The translations under genes were made by a program, and so were the position numbers. A stretch of 7,653 nucleotides of DNA. Origin: an uncultured Streptococcus sp. (GTDB lineage: Bacteria; Bacillota; Bacilli; Lactobacillales; Aerococcaceae). The stretch spans positions 1 through 7,653 of the forward strand of contig CAJZJI010000028.1 of NCBI GenBank assembly GCA_916049935.1, written 5' to 3'. The first letter of the stretch is position 1. Every line of letters starts with the position of its first letter. The notes under the pieces were generated by a model that ran no database searches, was not told the origin of the DNA, and saw nothing but the letters and a program-made list of their open reading frames with translations. Shown in pieces: positions 1 through 6,906 of this stretch.

Positions 1-41
1 GCTTCAGGTGACTGGAGTTCAGACGTGTGCTCTTCCGATCT
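1..41. other. Illumina TruSeq adapter contamination at contig end
   Basis: Bases 8-41 match, as I remember it, the Illumina TruSeq P7-side adapter/index-primer sequence that ends in TGCTCTTCCGATCT. The seven bases before it (GCTTCAG) sit where the i7 index lies and agree with the last seven bases of the reverse complement of TruSeq HT index D707 (CTGAAGCT, from memory). Genomic sequence begins at base 42, where the insert would be ligated to the adapter's T-ended 3' end. This is a library artefact left by incomplete trimming and should be masked. It creates a false stop codon for ecfA1. Confidence 0.97.
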
Positions 42-732
42 ATTTGAAGATTTCTTCAGGAGTTCCGATTTGTTGAATTTGTCCTTGTTCCATTAACACA
101 ATACGGTCTGCTTGAGCTGCTTCATCTAAATCATGTGTAATCGAAATAACCGTAATGTTTTTCTCTTTGTGTAACTTTTGAATTGTCCCGATAACTTCCA
201 TGCGCCCCTTAGGATCAAGCATAGAAGTAGCTTCATCAAGAATAATGACAGAAGGTTCTAAGGCGGTTACACCCGCAATCGCTACACGTTGCTTTTGACC
301 TCCTGATAGTCGTGCAGGTTCCTTCGTTCTGAAGTCACTCATTTTCACCATTTCAAGAACGCGTGTCACACGCTCTAACATTTCTTCTCGAGGGAGTCCG
401 ATATTTTCTAATCCGAAGGCAATGTCATCCTCTACCGTTGTCCCAACAAATTGGTTGTCTGGATTTTGGAAGACCATCCCTACTGCGCGTCTAGCGTCAT
501 ATACGGTCTCGTCATTTAAAACAACCCCATTAATCAGAACTTCTCCGCGACCTGCTTCGATAAGCCCATTCATGACTTTGGCTAATGTTGATTTCCCAGA
601 ACCATTATGCCCAATGATGGCTAACCATTCACCGCGTTCGACCTTTAAAGATACTCCTGCCAACGCTTCACGTTCATCCTCTTCATGATAACGATAATGG
701 ATGTTATTTAACTCAATAATTGTTGATTGCAA
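42..732 (-). CDS. ecfA1: Energy-coupling factor (ECF) transporter ATPase EcfA1, 3'-truncated by the contig end
   Basis: ATP-binding subunit of the ECF vitamin/micronutrient importer. In this family it pairs with EcfA2 and the membrane protein EcfT to drive interchangeable substrate-binding S components. From the TTG start, 230 residues are visible. Walker [10 protein letters not shown] is at 41-49, the Q-loop FQNPDNQ at 88-94, the LSGGQKQR signature at 142-149, Walker B VIILDE at 162-167 and the switch histidine at 200. [13 protein letters not shown] is typical of the EcfA/CbiO type. Family members are about 280 residues, so roughly 50 C-terminal residues are missing. The reading frame runs into the adapter at base 41; the TAG at 40-42 uses two adapter bases and is not a real stop. 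The next genuine codon begins with T, as expected for the Leu found here in relatives. An in-frame extension to 846 lacks a ribosome site and family similarity. In relatives ecfA2 and ecfT follow. Confidence 0.93.
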
Positions 733-737
733 CGGGG

Positions 738-748
738 CCCCCCCTTTT
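738..748 (-). promoter_or_regulatory. G-rich ribosome binding site choosing the TTG start of ecfA1
   Basis: On the minus strand AAAAGGGGGGG lies 5 nt before TTG at 730-732. It is the only purine-rich, anti-SD-compatible stretch near where family homology begins, so it selects TTG over the upstream in-frame codons. The G7 run followed by CCCC is unusual compared with the AGGAGG sites elsewhere in the window. Confidence 0.65.
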
Positions 749-784
749 CCTTTTCCTATGTATGTATCAAAAATATGTATATAT

Positions 785-814
785 AAAAAAACACACTTTT
801 TCATGATGAAGTGC
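785..814 (-). terminator. Weak hairpin plus seven-T run upstream of ecfA1
   Basis: Minus-strand arms GCACTT (814-809) and AAGTGT (798-793), closed by one G-U pair around a 10-nt loop, are followed one base later by TTTTTTT (791-785). The arrangement resembles an intrinsic terminator, but the stem is short and A/U-rich, so efficiency may be low. It lies about 50 nt ahead of the ecfA1 start and could equally be part of a leader. Confidence 0.4.
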
Positions 815-845
815 TCTCCCGCCAAAAAGGTTCGGCGGGAAAACA
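812..845 (-). other. 12-bp RNA hairpin in the rplQ-ecfA1 gap
   Basis: Minus-strand arms TGTTTTCCCGCC (845-834) and GGCGGGAGAGCA (823-812) pair over 12 bp with two G-U wobbles around a 10-nt loop. The wobbles become C-A mismatches on the plus strand, so the structure belongs to a minus-strand transcript. No T-run follows directly. Its closing three bases (812-814) are shared with the hairpin at 793-814, so both cannot form fully at once. Function is unknown: read-through block, RNA stabiliser or leader element. Confidence 0.6.
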
Positions 846-878
846 ACGAGCTAGACTAAATAATCTGAGAAAGAATAA

Positions 879-897
879 GGCTACCTGTTCAGTAGCC
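879..897 (-). terminator. Probable alpha-operon terminator after rplQ
   Basis: Minus-strand GGCTAC and GTAGCC form a perfect 6-bp stem around TGAACAG, followed by TTATTCTTTCT. The trailing tract is U-rich but interrupted. It is placed 85 nt after the rplQ stop, as expected for the end of the operon. Flanking GAAAG and CTTTC could add a lower stem across an internal loop. Confidence 0.55.
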
Positions 898-925
898 CCA
901 GACTTTCCATCTTATAAGCAAGATG

Positions 926-953
926 ATTATTACCATCATGACGCTCTTTTCAA
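926..953 (-). promoter_or_regulatory. Weak promoter candidate for ecfA1
   Basis: Minus-strand TTGAAA (953-948), 16 nt, then AATAAT (931-926): each hexamer matches the sigma-A consensus at five of six positions, but the -10 lacks its most conserved first T. If active, it lies upstream of all the hairpins in the gap, which would make them leader elements rather than only a terminator of rplQ. Confidence 0.25.
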
Positions 954-982
954 CCATCGAAAAGTGTTCGATTGAATGTTTA

Positions 983-1363
983 TTAAACTAATTCAATGAT
1001 AACCATTGGTGCAGCATCGCCACGACGAGGTTCAGTTTTAAGAATACGAGTGTATCCACCTTGACGTTCGCTGTAACGTGATGCTAAATCATTAAATAAT
1101 TTTTGTAACGCTGTTTCAACAACGATTGATTCGCCTTCTTCACGAACATCTGCTACTTCGTTACGTACAAATGCAGCTGCTTGACGGCGAGCATGTAAGT
1201 CTCCACGTTTACCTAAAGTAATCATTTTTTCTACAGTAGAACGGATTTCTTTAGCACGAGCTTCAGTTGTAACGATACGTTCGTTAATAATTAAGTCAGT
1301 TGTCAAGTCACGTAATAACGCTTTACGTTGTGAACTTGTACGTCCTAATTTACGATAAGCCAT
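983..1363 (-). CDS. rplQ: 50S ribosomal protein L17
   Basis: Large-subunit protein L17, which binds 23S rRNA near the peptide exit region. The 126-residue product opens [20 protein letters not shown] and has the [31 protein letters not shown] C-terminus characteristic of the family, with only a few residues more than Bacillus L17 (about 120). ATG at 1361-1363 follows an AGGAGG site eight bases upstream. It is the last gene of the alpha operon, 31 nt after rpoA, and is followed by the probable operon terminator. No defect is seen. Confidence 0.97.
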   Translation of the reverse strand: MAYRKLGRTSSQRKALLRDLTTDLIINERIVTTEARAKEIRSTVEKMITLGKRGDLHARRQAAAFVRNEVADVREEGESIVVETALQKLFNDLASRYSERQGGYTRILKTEPRRGDAAPMVIIELV

Positions 1364-1394
1364 TTTTAATATTCCTCCTTCTTAAGAGTTTCTA

Positions 1395-2342
1395 TTAGTC
1401 TTCACGACGTAAGTCTAAATTTAAATCGATTAATTTTTGTTTCACTTCTTCAAGCGATTTACGACCTAAGTTACGAACTTTGATCATTTCCGCTTCAGAC
1501 TTGCTTGTTAATTCATGTACTGTGTTAATTCCAGCACGTTTTAAGCAGTTATATGAACGAACTGATAAATCTAGTTCTTCAATAGTCATTTCAAGAAGAC
1601 GTTCTTTTTGAGTTTCTTCTTTTTCGACCATGATTTCCATAGGATGTGCTTCATTTGTTAAATTAACAAAGATATTTAAGTGCTCAGTTAAGATACGAGC
1701 CGCTAAACTAACAGCATCTTGAGGAGCGATTGAACCATCTGTCCATACATCAAGAGTTAGTTTATCATAAATATTTTTTTGACCAATACGAGTGTTTTCG
1801 ACTTGGTAGTTCACTTTACTAATCGGAGTATAAATAGAATCAATTGGGATTACACCAATTGGCATATTATCAGATTTATTGTAGTCAGAGCGAACATATC
1901 CACGACCATTTTTAGCATTCATACGAACATGGAAGTGATATCCTTCAGCTACTGTACAGATATATAAATCAGGGTTTAGAACTTGAATGTCGCTATCATG
2001 TTTGATATCGCCTGCAGTTACTACCGCTGGACCTTTAACATCAATTTCTAATACTTTATTTTCATCTTCAGTGAAAGACTTCAATGCAATTTTTTTAATG
2101 TTTAAAATGATTGCAGCTACGTCTTCAACCACGCCATCTATTGTTGAAAATTCATGTAAAACGCCATCCATTTGGATATCTGTTACTGCAGTACCAGGGA
2201 GTGACGATAATAAGATTCGGCGTAATGAGTTCCCTAAGGTAGTACCATAACCGCGTTCAAGTGGCTCAACAACGAATTTACCAAACTTTGCATCTTCGCT
2301 GATTTCGATCGTTTCAATTTTTGGTTTTTCAATTTCGATCAT
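1395..2342 (-). CDS. rpoA: DNA-directed RNA polymerase alpha subunit
   Basis: Alpha subunit, which dimerises to nucleate assembly of core RNA polymerase and contacts UP elements and activators. The product is 315 residues, matching Bacillus RpoA (about 314). The N-terminal assembly domain shows [28 protein letters not shown] near 25-52. A charged linker (VEKEETQKE) leads to a C-terminal domain with [16 protein letters not shown] and [16 protein letters not shown], the two-helix DNA/activator-binding surface. I chose ATG at 2340-2342, because AAAGGGG lies 8 nt upstream and MIEIEKP is the family N-terminus; the in-frame TTG at 2358-2360 overlaps that site. It sits between rpsK and rplQ, the usual alpha-operon position. 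Confidence 0.97.
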   Translation of the reverse strand: MIEIEKPKIETIEISEDAKFGKFVVEPLERGYGTTLGNSLRRILLSSLPGTAVTDIQMDGVLHEFSTIDGVVEDVAAIILNIKKIALKSFTEDENKVLEIDVKGPAVVTAGDIKHDSDIQVLNPDLYICTVAEGYHFHVRMNAKNGRGYVRSDYNKSDNMPIGVIPIDSIYTPISKVNYQVENTRIGQKNIYDKLTLDVWTDGSIAPQDAVSLAARILTEHLNIFVNLTNEAHPMEIMVEKEETQKERLLEMTIEELDLSVRSYNCLKRAGINTVHELTSKSEAEMIKVRNLGRKSLEEVKQKLIDLNLDLRRED

Positions 2343-2350
2343 GTTTTTTA

Positions 2351-2357
2351 CCCCTTT
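2351..2357 (-). promoter_or_regulatory. Ribosome binding site fixing the rpoA start
   Basis: Minus-strand AAAGGGG lies 8 nt before ATG at 2340-2342. It immediately follows the in-frame TTG at 2358-2360 and so rules out that longer start. Confidence 0.8.
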
Positions 2358-2411
2358 CAAAACGTACGTTCAATGTGCGATTGTCCGACAAAATTCAACA
2401 ATAACAATCCA

Positions 2412-2798
2412 TTACACACGACGGCGTTTTGGAGGACGACATCCATTATGAGGGATTGGTGTTACGTCACGAATTGCTGTCACTTCTAATCCAGTAGCTT
2501 GTAATGAACGAATAGCAGCTTCACGACCTGAACCAGGACCTTTAACAGAAACTTCTACAGTTTTCATTCCATGCTCCATTGAACCTTTTGCAGCAGATTC
2601 AGCAGCCATTTGAGCAGCAAATGGTGTTGATTTTTTAGAACCTTTAAATCCTAAAGCACCTGCAGAAGACCATGAAATAGCATTACCATGAACGTCTGTA
2701 ATCATAACAATTGTATTATTAAATGTTGAACGGATGTGTGCTACACCAGATTCAATATTCTTTTTCACGCGGCGTTTGCGTACAACTTTCTTTGCCAT
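2412..2798 (-). CDS. rpsK: 30S ribosomal protein S11
   Basis: Small-subunit platform protein S11, which binds 16S rRNA next to the mRNA exit and the Shine-Dalgarno helix region. The 128-residue product has the basic N-terminus [12 protein letters not shown], then [45 protein letters not shown] and the invariant C-terminal [18 protein letters not shown]. Length is normal for the family. ATG at 2796-2798 is preceded by AAGGAGGT. It follows rpsM by 27 nt and precedes rpoA by 69 nt, the longest spacer inside the alpha operon. No clear promoter is visible in that spacer, which contains the palindrome AACGTACGTT. Confidence 0.98.
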   Translation of the reverse strand: MAKKVVRKRRVKKNIESGVAHIRSTFNNTIVMITDVHGNAISWSSAGALGFKGSKKSTPFAAQMAAESAAKGSMEHGMKTVEVSVKGPGSGREAAIRSLQATGLEVTAIRDVTPIPHNGCRPPKRRRV

Positions 2799-2825
2799 GA
2801 AGAATTAACCTCCTTCTTCTCTAAA

Positions 2826-3191
2826 TTATTTTTTCTTACCTGCAATGGCCTTAGCTGGGCCTTTACGAGTACGAGCATTATTTTTTGTATTTTGTCCACG
2901 AACTGGTAAACCACGACGGTGGCGAACTCCACGGTATGAACCGATTTCCATCAAACGTTTGATGTTCAAGTTCACTTCACGACGTAAGTCACCTTCAATT
3001 TTTAGTTTATCCACTTCAGCACGGATACGGTCTAACTCATCGTTCGATAAATCGCGAACACGAGTATCTTCACTAACGTTAGCAGCTGCTAAGATTTGTT
3101 TTGAAGTAGTAATACCGATACCGTAAATATAGGTTAAAGAAATAACAACACGTTTTTCACGTGGAATATCCACACCTGCAATACGAGCCAT
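2826..3191 (-). CDS. rpsM: 30S ribosomal protein S13
   Basis: Small-subunit head protein S13, which contacts the P-site tRNA and bridges to the 50S subunit through L5. The 121-residue product begins [26 protein letters not shown], contains a helix-two-turns-helix region with [18 protein letters not shown], and ends in the basic rRNA-binding tail [22 protein letters not shown]...GKKK. Length equals the Bacillus protein. ATG at 3189-3191 lies behind AAGGAGG (3203-3209), only 23 nt after the rpmJ stop, so the two are probably co-translated. Confidence 0.98.
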   Translation of the reverse strand: MARIAGVDIPREKRVVISLTYIYGIGITTSKQILAAANVSEDTRVRDLSNDELDRIRAEVDKLKIEGDLRREVNLNIKRLMEIGSYRGVRHRRGLPVRGQNTKNNARTRKGPAKAIAGKKK

Positions 3192-3214
3192 ACTAATGAG
3201 TACCTCCTTATATA

Positions 3215-3328
3215 TTATCCTTGACGTTGTTTATGTTTGGGATTTTGACAAATCACCATAACTTTACCATTGCGTTTAATTACTTTACATTTTTCGCAAA
3301 TTGGTTTTACTGATGCTCTAACTTTCAT
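3215..3328 (-). CDS. rpmJ: 50S ribosomal protein L36 (zinc-ribbon form)
   Basis: The smallest ribosomal protein, 37 residues, located between infA and rpsM as usual in Firmicutes. I translated it directly: [20 protein letters not shown] followed by [17 protein letters not shown]. The zinc ligands Cys11, Cys14, Cys27 and His32 are all present, so this is the zinc-containing (C+) type rather than the cysteine-less paralogue made under zinc limitation. Start ATG at 3326-3328 has GAGGAGG eight bases upstream. It is nearly identical to my recollection of Bacillus L36. Confidence 0.98.
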   Translation of the reverse strand: MKVRASVKPICEKCKVIKRNGKVMVICQNPKHKQRQG

Positions 3329-3363
3329 TTAAGTTCCCTCCTCTATTTCATTAACGGAGTCCA

Positions 3364-3582
3364 TTATTTAAAGCGATACGTGATTCTTCCGCGCGTTAAA
3401 TCGTACGGTGATAATTCAACCGTTACTTTATCGCCCGGTAAAATTTTAATGTAGTGCATCCGGATTTTTCCAGATACATGCGCTAAAACCTCATGACCGT
3501 TTTCAAGTTCGACCTTGAACATCGCATTCGGTAATGTTTCATTAACAATACCTTCAATTTCAATTACGTCTTCCTTTGCCAT
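3364..3582 (-). CDS. infA: Translation initiation factor IF-1
   Basis: A 72-residue S1-like OB-fold protein that occupies the ribosomal A site during 30S initiation-complex formation, with IF-2 and IF-3. Diagnostic stretches are [51 protein letters not shown] and the C-terminal [16 protein letters not shown]. Length is exactly typical. ATG at 3580-3582 follows AGGAGG. It is the first gene after a strong promoter (3655-3684), so it can be transcribed apart from secY-adk. It follows adk directly; the map gene found between them in Bacillus is absent. Confidence 0.98.
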   Translation of the reverse strand: MAKEDVIEIEGIVNETLPNAMFKVELENGHEVLAHVSGKIRMHYIKILPGDKVTVELSPYDLTRGRITYRFK

Positions 3583-3600
3583 GTCTCATCCTCCTTACTT

Positions 3601-3615
3601 GTAAAAAGTTTTTAC
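3601..3615 (-). other. Small hairpin in the infA leader
   Basis: Minus-strand GTAAAA, ACT, TTTTAC form a perfect 6-bp stem with a 3-nt loop just ahead of the infA ribosome site. A 4-bp ACGG/CCGT stem lies slightly upstream in the same leader of about 65 nt. Function is unknown, and chance in A/T-rich DNA is possible. Confidence 0.35.
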
Positions 3616-3654
3616 GGATTATTTGACGGACTTCTACCGTTATCTAACTTTCTA

Positions 3655-3684
3655 AGTATACCATTTTAGCTACCATAATTGCAA
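3655..3684 (-). promoter_or_regulatory. Sigma-A-type promoter for infA-rpmJ-rpsM-rpsK-rpoA-rplQ
   Basis: Minus-strand -35 TTGCAA (3684-3679), 18-nt spacer, extended -10 TGG plus TATACT (3660-3655). The -10 matches the consensus at five of six positions and the TGn extension adds strength. The predicted start near 3648 gives a leader of about 65 nt before infA. It lies in the adk-infA spacer, with no hairpin and T-run terminator between, so transcripts from the upstream spc genes could also read through. Confidence 0.75.
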
Positions 3685-3699
3685 GATAACTGGCAGTTC

Positions 3700-4362
<663 letters not shown>

Positions 4363-4376
4363 CTAGAATCATAACT

Positions 4377-4419
4377 GAAGAACTGACAAAACGCATTGCT
4401 GCATCTTGTCAATTTCTTC
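4377..4419 (-). other. Long GNRA-capped stem-loop between secY and adk
   Basis: On the minus strand TGACAAGATGCA (4411-4400) and TGCGTTTTGTCA (4395-4384) pair over all 12 positions, with two G-U wobbles, around a GCAA tetraloop (4399-4396). A T-G pair, one bulged A and a perfect GAAGAA/TTCTTC lower stem (4419-4414 with 4382-4377) extend it to about 19 bp. It starts 2 nt after the secY stop and ends 12 nt before the adk ribosome site. No T-run follows, so it does not look like a terminator. An RNA processing or stability role is inferred. Confidence 0.75.
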
Positions 4420-4421
4420 CA

Positions 4422-5720
4422 TTATTCCTCAATAAATCCTTTATACTTACGTTTAATTGTACGTCCTTCAATTTGTCGGCTTAACTCTAACGCTACCCCA
4501 ACAACGATTAGAAGGTTCGTACCACCAAGCATCAATCCACGTGGTAAGTTCCATAATGCTGAAGCTACCATTGGAAGGATTGAGATACCACCAAGATAAA
4601 GAGCACCAACTGTACTCAATCGTAGTAAAGTACCTGAAACGAATTGTTCTGTATCTTTACCAGGACGGACACTTAAAATATATCCGCTAGATTTTTGTAA
4701 GTTTTCTGCTACTTTCTCTGGGTTTACTTGTACGAAAGCATAGAAAAATGTAAACACAACAATTAACACTGTGTATAATGTTGCACCAGCAGGTTTTGAA
4801 AAATCAAAAATGTTTGTGGCAAGTTGGTACCAGCCAGATTCACTATGATCTTTTGCATACAAACTTAAAATAGTTGACGGCAATGTCATAAATGAACTAG
4901 CAAAGATAACCGGAATTACCCCTGCAGAGTTGATTTTTAAAGGTAACCAAGATGTTTCACTTGAACCAGTTGCACGTTTTGAGTATGAGATTGGTAGGCG
5001 ACGTTGCGCTTGTTCAATATATACTACTAACATAACGACTAAAACAATCGCTACAACTAATGCAGCTGTGAATCCTACTGCACGATAAAAATCAGTGCCT
5101 GTACGACCTTGAATTTGATTTACATAGAATTCATAAATATCATGTGGCATTCTTGCTACAATACCTGCGAAGATTAGAACGGAAACCCCGTTACCAATCC
5201 CCTTAACGGTAATCATATCTCCCAACCATGTTAGGAACATGGAACCAGCTGTTAACACAAGTGCAATCATTAAGAATGTTTTGACCCCTGGATTGTTAAT
5301 TAACCCATAGTTTGACCAAACATTAAATCCAAAAGAAATTGCATATGCTTGGAAAAATCCAATCAAAATTGTTAAATAACGAGTTGCCGAATTTAATTTA
5401 CGACGACCAACTTCCCCTTGTTTAGACCACTCAACGAACGTTGGTAGAATATCCATTTGTAACAATTGGACAACAATGGATGCGGTGATATAAGGCGAAA
5501 CTCCCATTGAGAACAATGAGAAGTTTGATAAAGCCCCACCACTAAATGTATTTAACAATCCAAAAATTCCTGTTGTTGCAAATGTTTGAATTGCTCCAGC
5601 ATTTACACCAGGAACAGTAACTTGTGATCCAATACGAAAGATAATTAGAATCGACAATGTGAATAACAGACGTTTTCTAATATCTTTCATTTGAACAGCA
5701 TTCTTTAGTAGAGTGAACAT
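4422..5720 (-). CDS. secY: Protein translocase channel subunit SecY
   Basis: Central ten-helix channel of the SecYEG translocon in the cytoplasmic membrane, through which SecA-driven and co-translational export occurs. The product has 432 residues, normal for the family. Hydrophobic segments lie near 17-37 (TM1), 68-90, 113-134, 147-166, 177-192, 214-235, 268-288, 312-331, 365-386 and 397-414. The plug region after TM1 is around 52-66 (FGLLNTFSGGALSNFS). The large cytosolic loops contacting SecA and the ribosome are about 237-265 (EQAQRRLPISYSKRA) and 332-362, with the conserved RPGK at 352-355. The ATG overlaps the rplO stop by one base (TAATG), and its ribosome site lies inside the rplO end, so translation is probably coupled. 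Confidence 0.98.
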   Translation of the reverse strand: MFTLLKNAVQMKDIRKRLLFTLSILIIFRIGSQVTVPGVNAGAIQTFATTGIFGLLNTFSGGALSNFSLFSMGVSPYITASIVVQLLQMDILPTFVEWSKQGEVGRRKLNSATRYLTILIGFFQAYAISFGFNVWSNYGLINNPGVKTFLMIALVLTAGSMFLTWLGDMITVKGIGNGVSVLIFAGIVARMPHDIYEFYVNQIQGRTGTDFYRAVGFTAALVVAIVLVVMLVVYIEQAQRRLPISYSKRATGSSETSWLPLKINSAGVIPVIFASSFMTLPSTILSLYAKDHSESGWYQLATNIFDFSKPAGATLYTVLIVVFTFFYAFVQVNPEKVAENLQKSSGYILSVRPGKDTEQFVSGTLLRLSTVGALYLGGISILPMVASALWNLPRGLMLGGTNLLIVVGVALELSRQIEGRTIKRKYKGFIEE

Positions 5721-6160
5721 TAGATCACCTCTACAGTTCCACCTGCAGCTTCAATAGCTTCTTTTGCTGCTTGCGAGAATTTACTTGCTTTTACAGTTAA
5801 CTTGCGTTCAAGTTTACCATTAGCTAACACTTTGATACCGTCTTTTTCGTTTTTAACGATACCAGCCTCAACTAGTACAGCCGCAGTTACTTCTTGACCA
5901 TCTTCAAAACGATTTAATGTTTCAAGATTTACAACTGCATATTCTTTACGATTAATATTTTGGAAACCACGTTTTGGAATACGACGGAATAATGGAGTTT
6001 GTCCACCTTCGAATCCTAATCTAACGCCACCGCCTGAACGAGCTTTTTGTCCTTTGCTTCCGCGTCCAGCAGTTTTACCATTTCCTGAACCTTGACCTCT
6101 ACCAACACGGTTACGTTCTTTACGTGAACCTTCAGCTGGTTGTAATTCATGAAGTTTCAT
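5720..6160 (-). CDS. rplO: 50S ribosomal protein L15
   Basis: Large-subunit L15, an assembly protein with a long basic extension that threads into 23S rRNA. From ATG at 6158-6160 the product is 146 residues, the usual bacterial length. It begins [20 protein letters not shown], followed by the glycine/arginine-rich stretch [26 protein letters not shown] and [17 protein letters not shown]. The conserved C-terminal L15 signature region ([32 protein letters not shown]) is present. AGGAGGTG (6169-6176) lies 8 nt before this ATG; the frame stays open upstream to 6208, but those residues precede the ribosome site and do not fit the family. It lies 31 nt after rpmD and overlaps secY. Confidence 0.97.
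   Translation of the reverse strand: MKLHELQPAEGSRKERNRVGRGQGSGNGKTAGRGSKGQKARSGGGVRLGFEGGQTPLFRRIPKRGFQNINRKEYAVVNLETLNRFEDGQEVTAAVLVEAGIVKNEKDGIKVLANGKLERKLTVKASKFSQAAKEAIEAAGGTVEVI
5723..5731 (-). promoter_or_regulatory. secY ribosome site within the rplO 3' end
   Basis: Minus-strand GAGGTGATC is fully complementary to the 16S rRNA 3' tail (GAUCACCUC) and is read as Glu-Val-Ile codons of rplO. It ends 2 nt before the secY ATG, with the rplO TAA overlapping that ATG by one base. This suggests coupled or reinitiated translation. Confidence 0.75.
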
Positions 6161-6191
6161 GTTCCGGGCACCTCCTCTTATAAGTTTTAAA

Positions 6192-6371
6192 TTAAACTTC
6201 CTCAACATCCACTAAATGTGAAACTGTGTTAACCATGCCTTTGATAGCTACGTTAGCTGGTTTAACAACTGTTGAACGAATTTTTGTTAAGCCTAATGCT
6301 TTACAAGTATCGATTTGGTTTTGAGGACGTCCAATCAAGCTTTTCTTTAAAGTAATCTTTAATTCTGCCAT
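6192..6371 (-). CDS. rpmD: 50S ribosomal protein L30
   Basis: A small large-subunit protein of the L30 (L7Ae-unrelated, ferredoxin-like) family; 59 residues, normal length. Direct translation gives [20 protein letters not shown], then [20 protein letters not shown] and [19 protein letters not shown]. The LIGRP..Q..T..ALGL..I and GM...V.HLV.VEE pattern is diagnostic. ATG at 6369-6371 follows AAGGAGG, which overlaps the TAA stop of rpsE. It lies between rpsE and rplO, the standard spc-operon position. Confidence 0.97.
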   Translation of the reverse strand: MAELKITLKKSLIGRPQNQIDTCKALGLTKIRSTVVKPANVAIKGMVNTVSHLVDVEEV

Positions 6372-6384
6372 TTTAATGTCCTCC

Positions 6385-6885
6385 TTATCCTAAAAGTTCT
6401 TCAACTGATTTGCCACGTAATGCAGCAACATCTTCAACACGTTTTAATTGTTTTAATCCTTCGATTGTAGCACGAACCATGTTAACTGGTGTGTTTGAAC
6501 CTAAAGATTTTGAAGTTACGTCTGAAATACCTGCTAATTCAACAACGGCACGAACTGGTCCACCTGCTGCAATTCCTGAACCGGCTTGAGCTGGTTTTAA
6601 CAATACGTTACCACCGCAGAAGCGACCGATAACTTCGTGAGGAATTGTAGAACCACTAGTTGGAACTTCAATAAGGTTTTTCTTAGCATCTTCAATAGCT
6701 TTACGAATAGCTTCTGGTACTTCTTGAGCTTTACCAGTACCGAAACCAACATGTCCATTATGGTCACCGACAACTACTAAAGCAGCAAAACGTAAACGAC
6801 GTCCACCTTTTACAACTTTTGTAACGCGGTTAATCGCAACAACACGATCTTCTAATTCTAAGTTTCTTGCATCAATATTAACCAT
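6385..6885 (-). CDS. rpsE: 30S ribosomal protein S5
   Basis: Small-subunit S5, at the mRNA entry tunnel, with roles in translational fidelity and mRNA unwinding; spectinomycin-resistance changes map to its N-terminal loop in other bacteria. The 166-residue product equals Bacillus S5 in length. The N-terminal dsRBD-like domain shows [31 protein letters not shown] and [20 protein letters not shown]. The C-terminal domain shows [29 protein letters not shown]. The KVVKGGRR loop looks wild type. ATG at 6883-6885 has AGGAGG 11 nt upstream, somewhat wide spacing, but no other start fits. Its TAA stop is embedded in the rpmD ribosome site (TAAGGAGG). Confidence 0.98.
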   Translation of the reverse strand: MVNIDARNLELEDRVVAINRVTKVVKGGRRLRFAALVVVGDHNGHVGFGTGKAQEVPEAIRKAIEDAKKNLIEVPTSGSTIPHEVIGRFCGGNVLLKPAQAGSGIAAGGPVRAVVELAGISDVTSKSLGSNTPVNMVRATIEGLKQLKRVEDVAALRGKSVEELLG

Positions 6886-6906
6886 GAAATGTGGATCCTC
6901 CTTTTC

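Larger units (their letters stand above)
733..982 (-). other. 250-nt rplQ-ecfA1 intergenic region
   Basis: This is the only non-coding stretch above 150 nt in the window. In minus-strand order it holds a weak promoter candidate (926-953), a 6-bp hairpin CATCTT/AAGATG (908-925), the GGCTAC hairpin (879-897), the 12-bp CCCGCC hairpin (812-845), the A/U hairpin with T-run (785-814), and the ecfA1 ribosome site. I see no short gene with a credible ribosome site and no tRNA or recognisable riboswitch core such as a T-box. Confidence 0.7.

Noticed and set aside
422..688. Plus-strand open frame opposite ecfA1
   Set aside because: Antisense shadow of a strongly conserved ATPase; no ribosome site and low-complexity Ser/Pro-rich product.
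733..846. N-terminal extension of EcfA1 to 846 or to the ATG-like codon near 804
   Set aside because: The extra residues come from hairpin and T-run DNA, lack a ribosome site and do not resemble the family N-terminus; TTG at 730-732 fits both.
1779..2250. Two plus-strand open frames opposite rpoA
   Set aside because: Both lie fully within the conserved rpoA coding sequence and show no ribosome site or recognisable domain.
2343..2360. Longer RpoA starting at TTG 2358-2360
   Set aside because: That codon overlaps the ribosome site of the ATG start, and MIEIEKP is the family N-terminus.
2845..3126. Plus-strand open frame opposite rpsM
   Set aside because: Shadow of S13; its Arg-rich composition reflects the reverse complement of the basic gene.
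4407..4412. TTGACA -35 match on the minus strand before adk
   Set aside because: Seventeen bases downstream there is no -10-like hexamer (TTGTCA), and the bases are better explained as the 5' arm of the stem-loop.
4396..4690. Overlapping plus-strand frames across the secY 3' end
   Set aside because: They overlap each other and secY, and start inside the RNA stem-loop; no support as genes.
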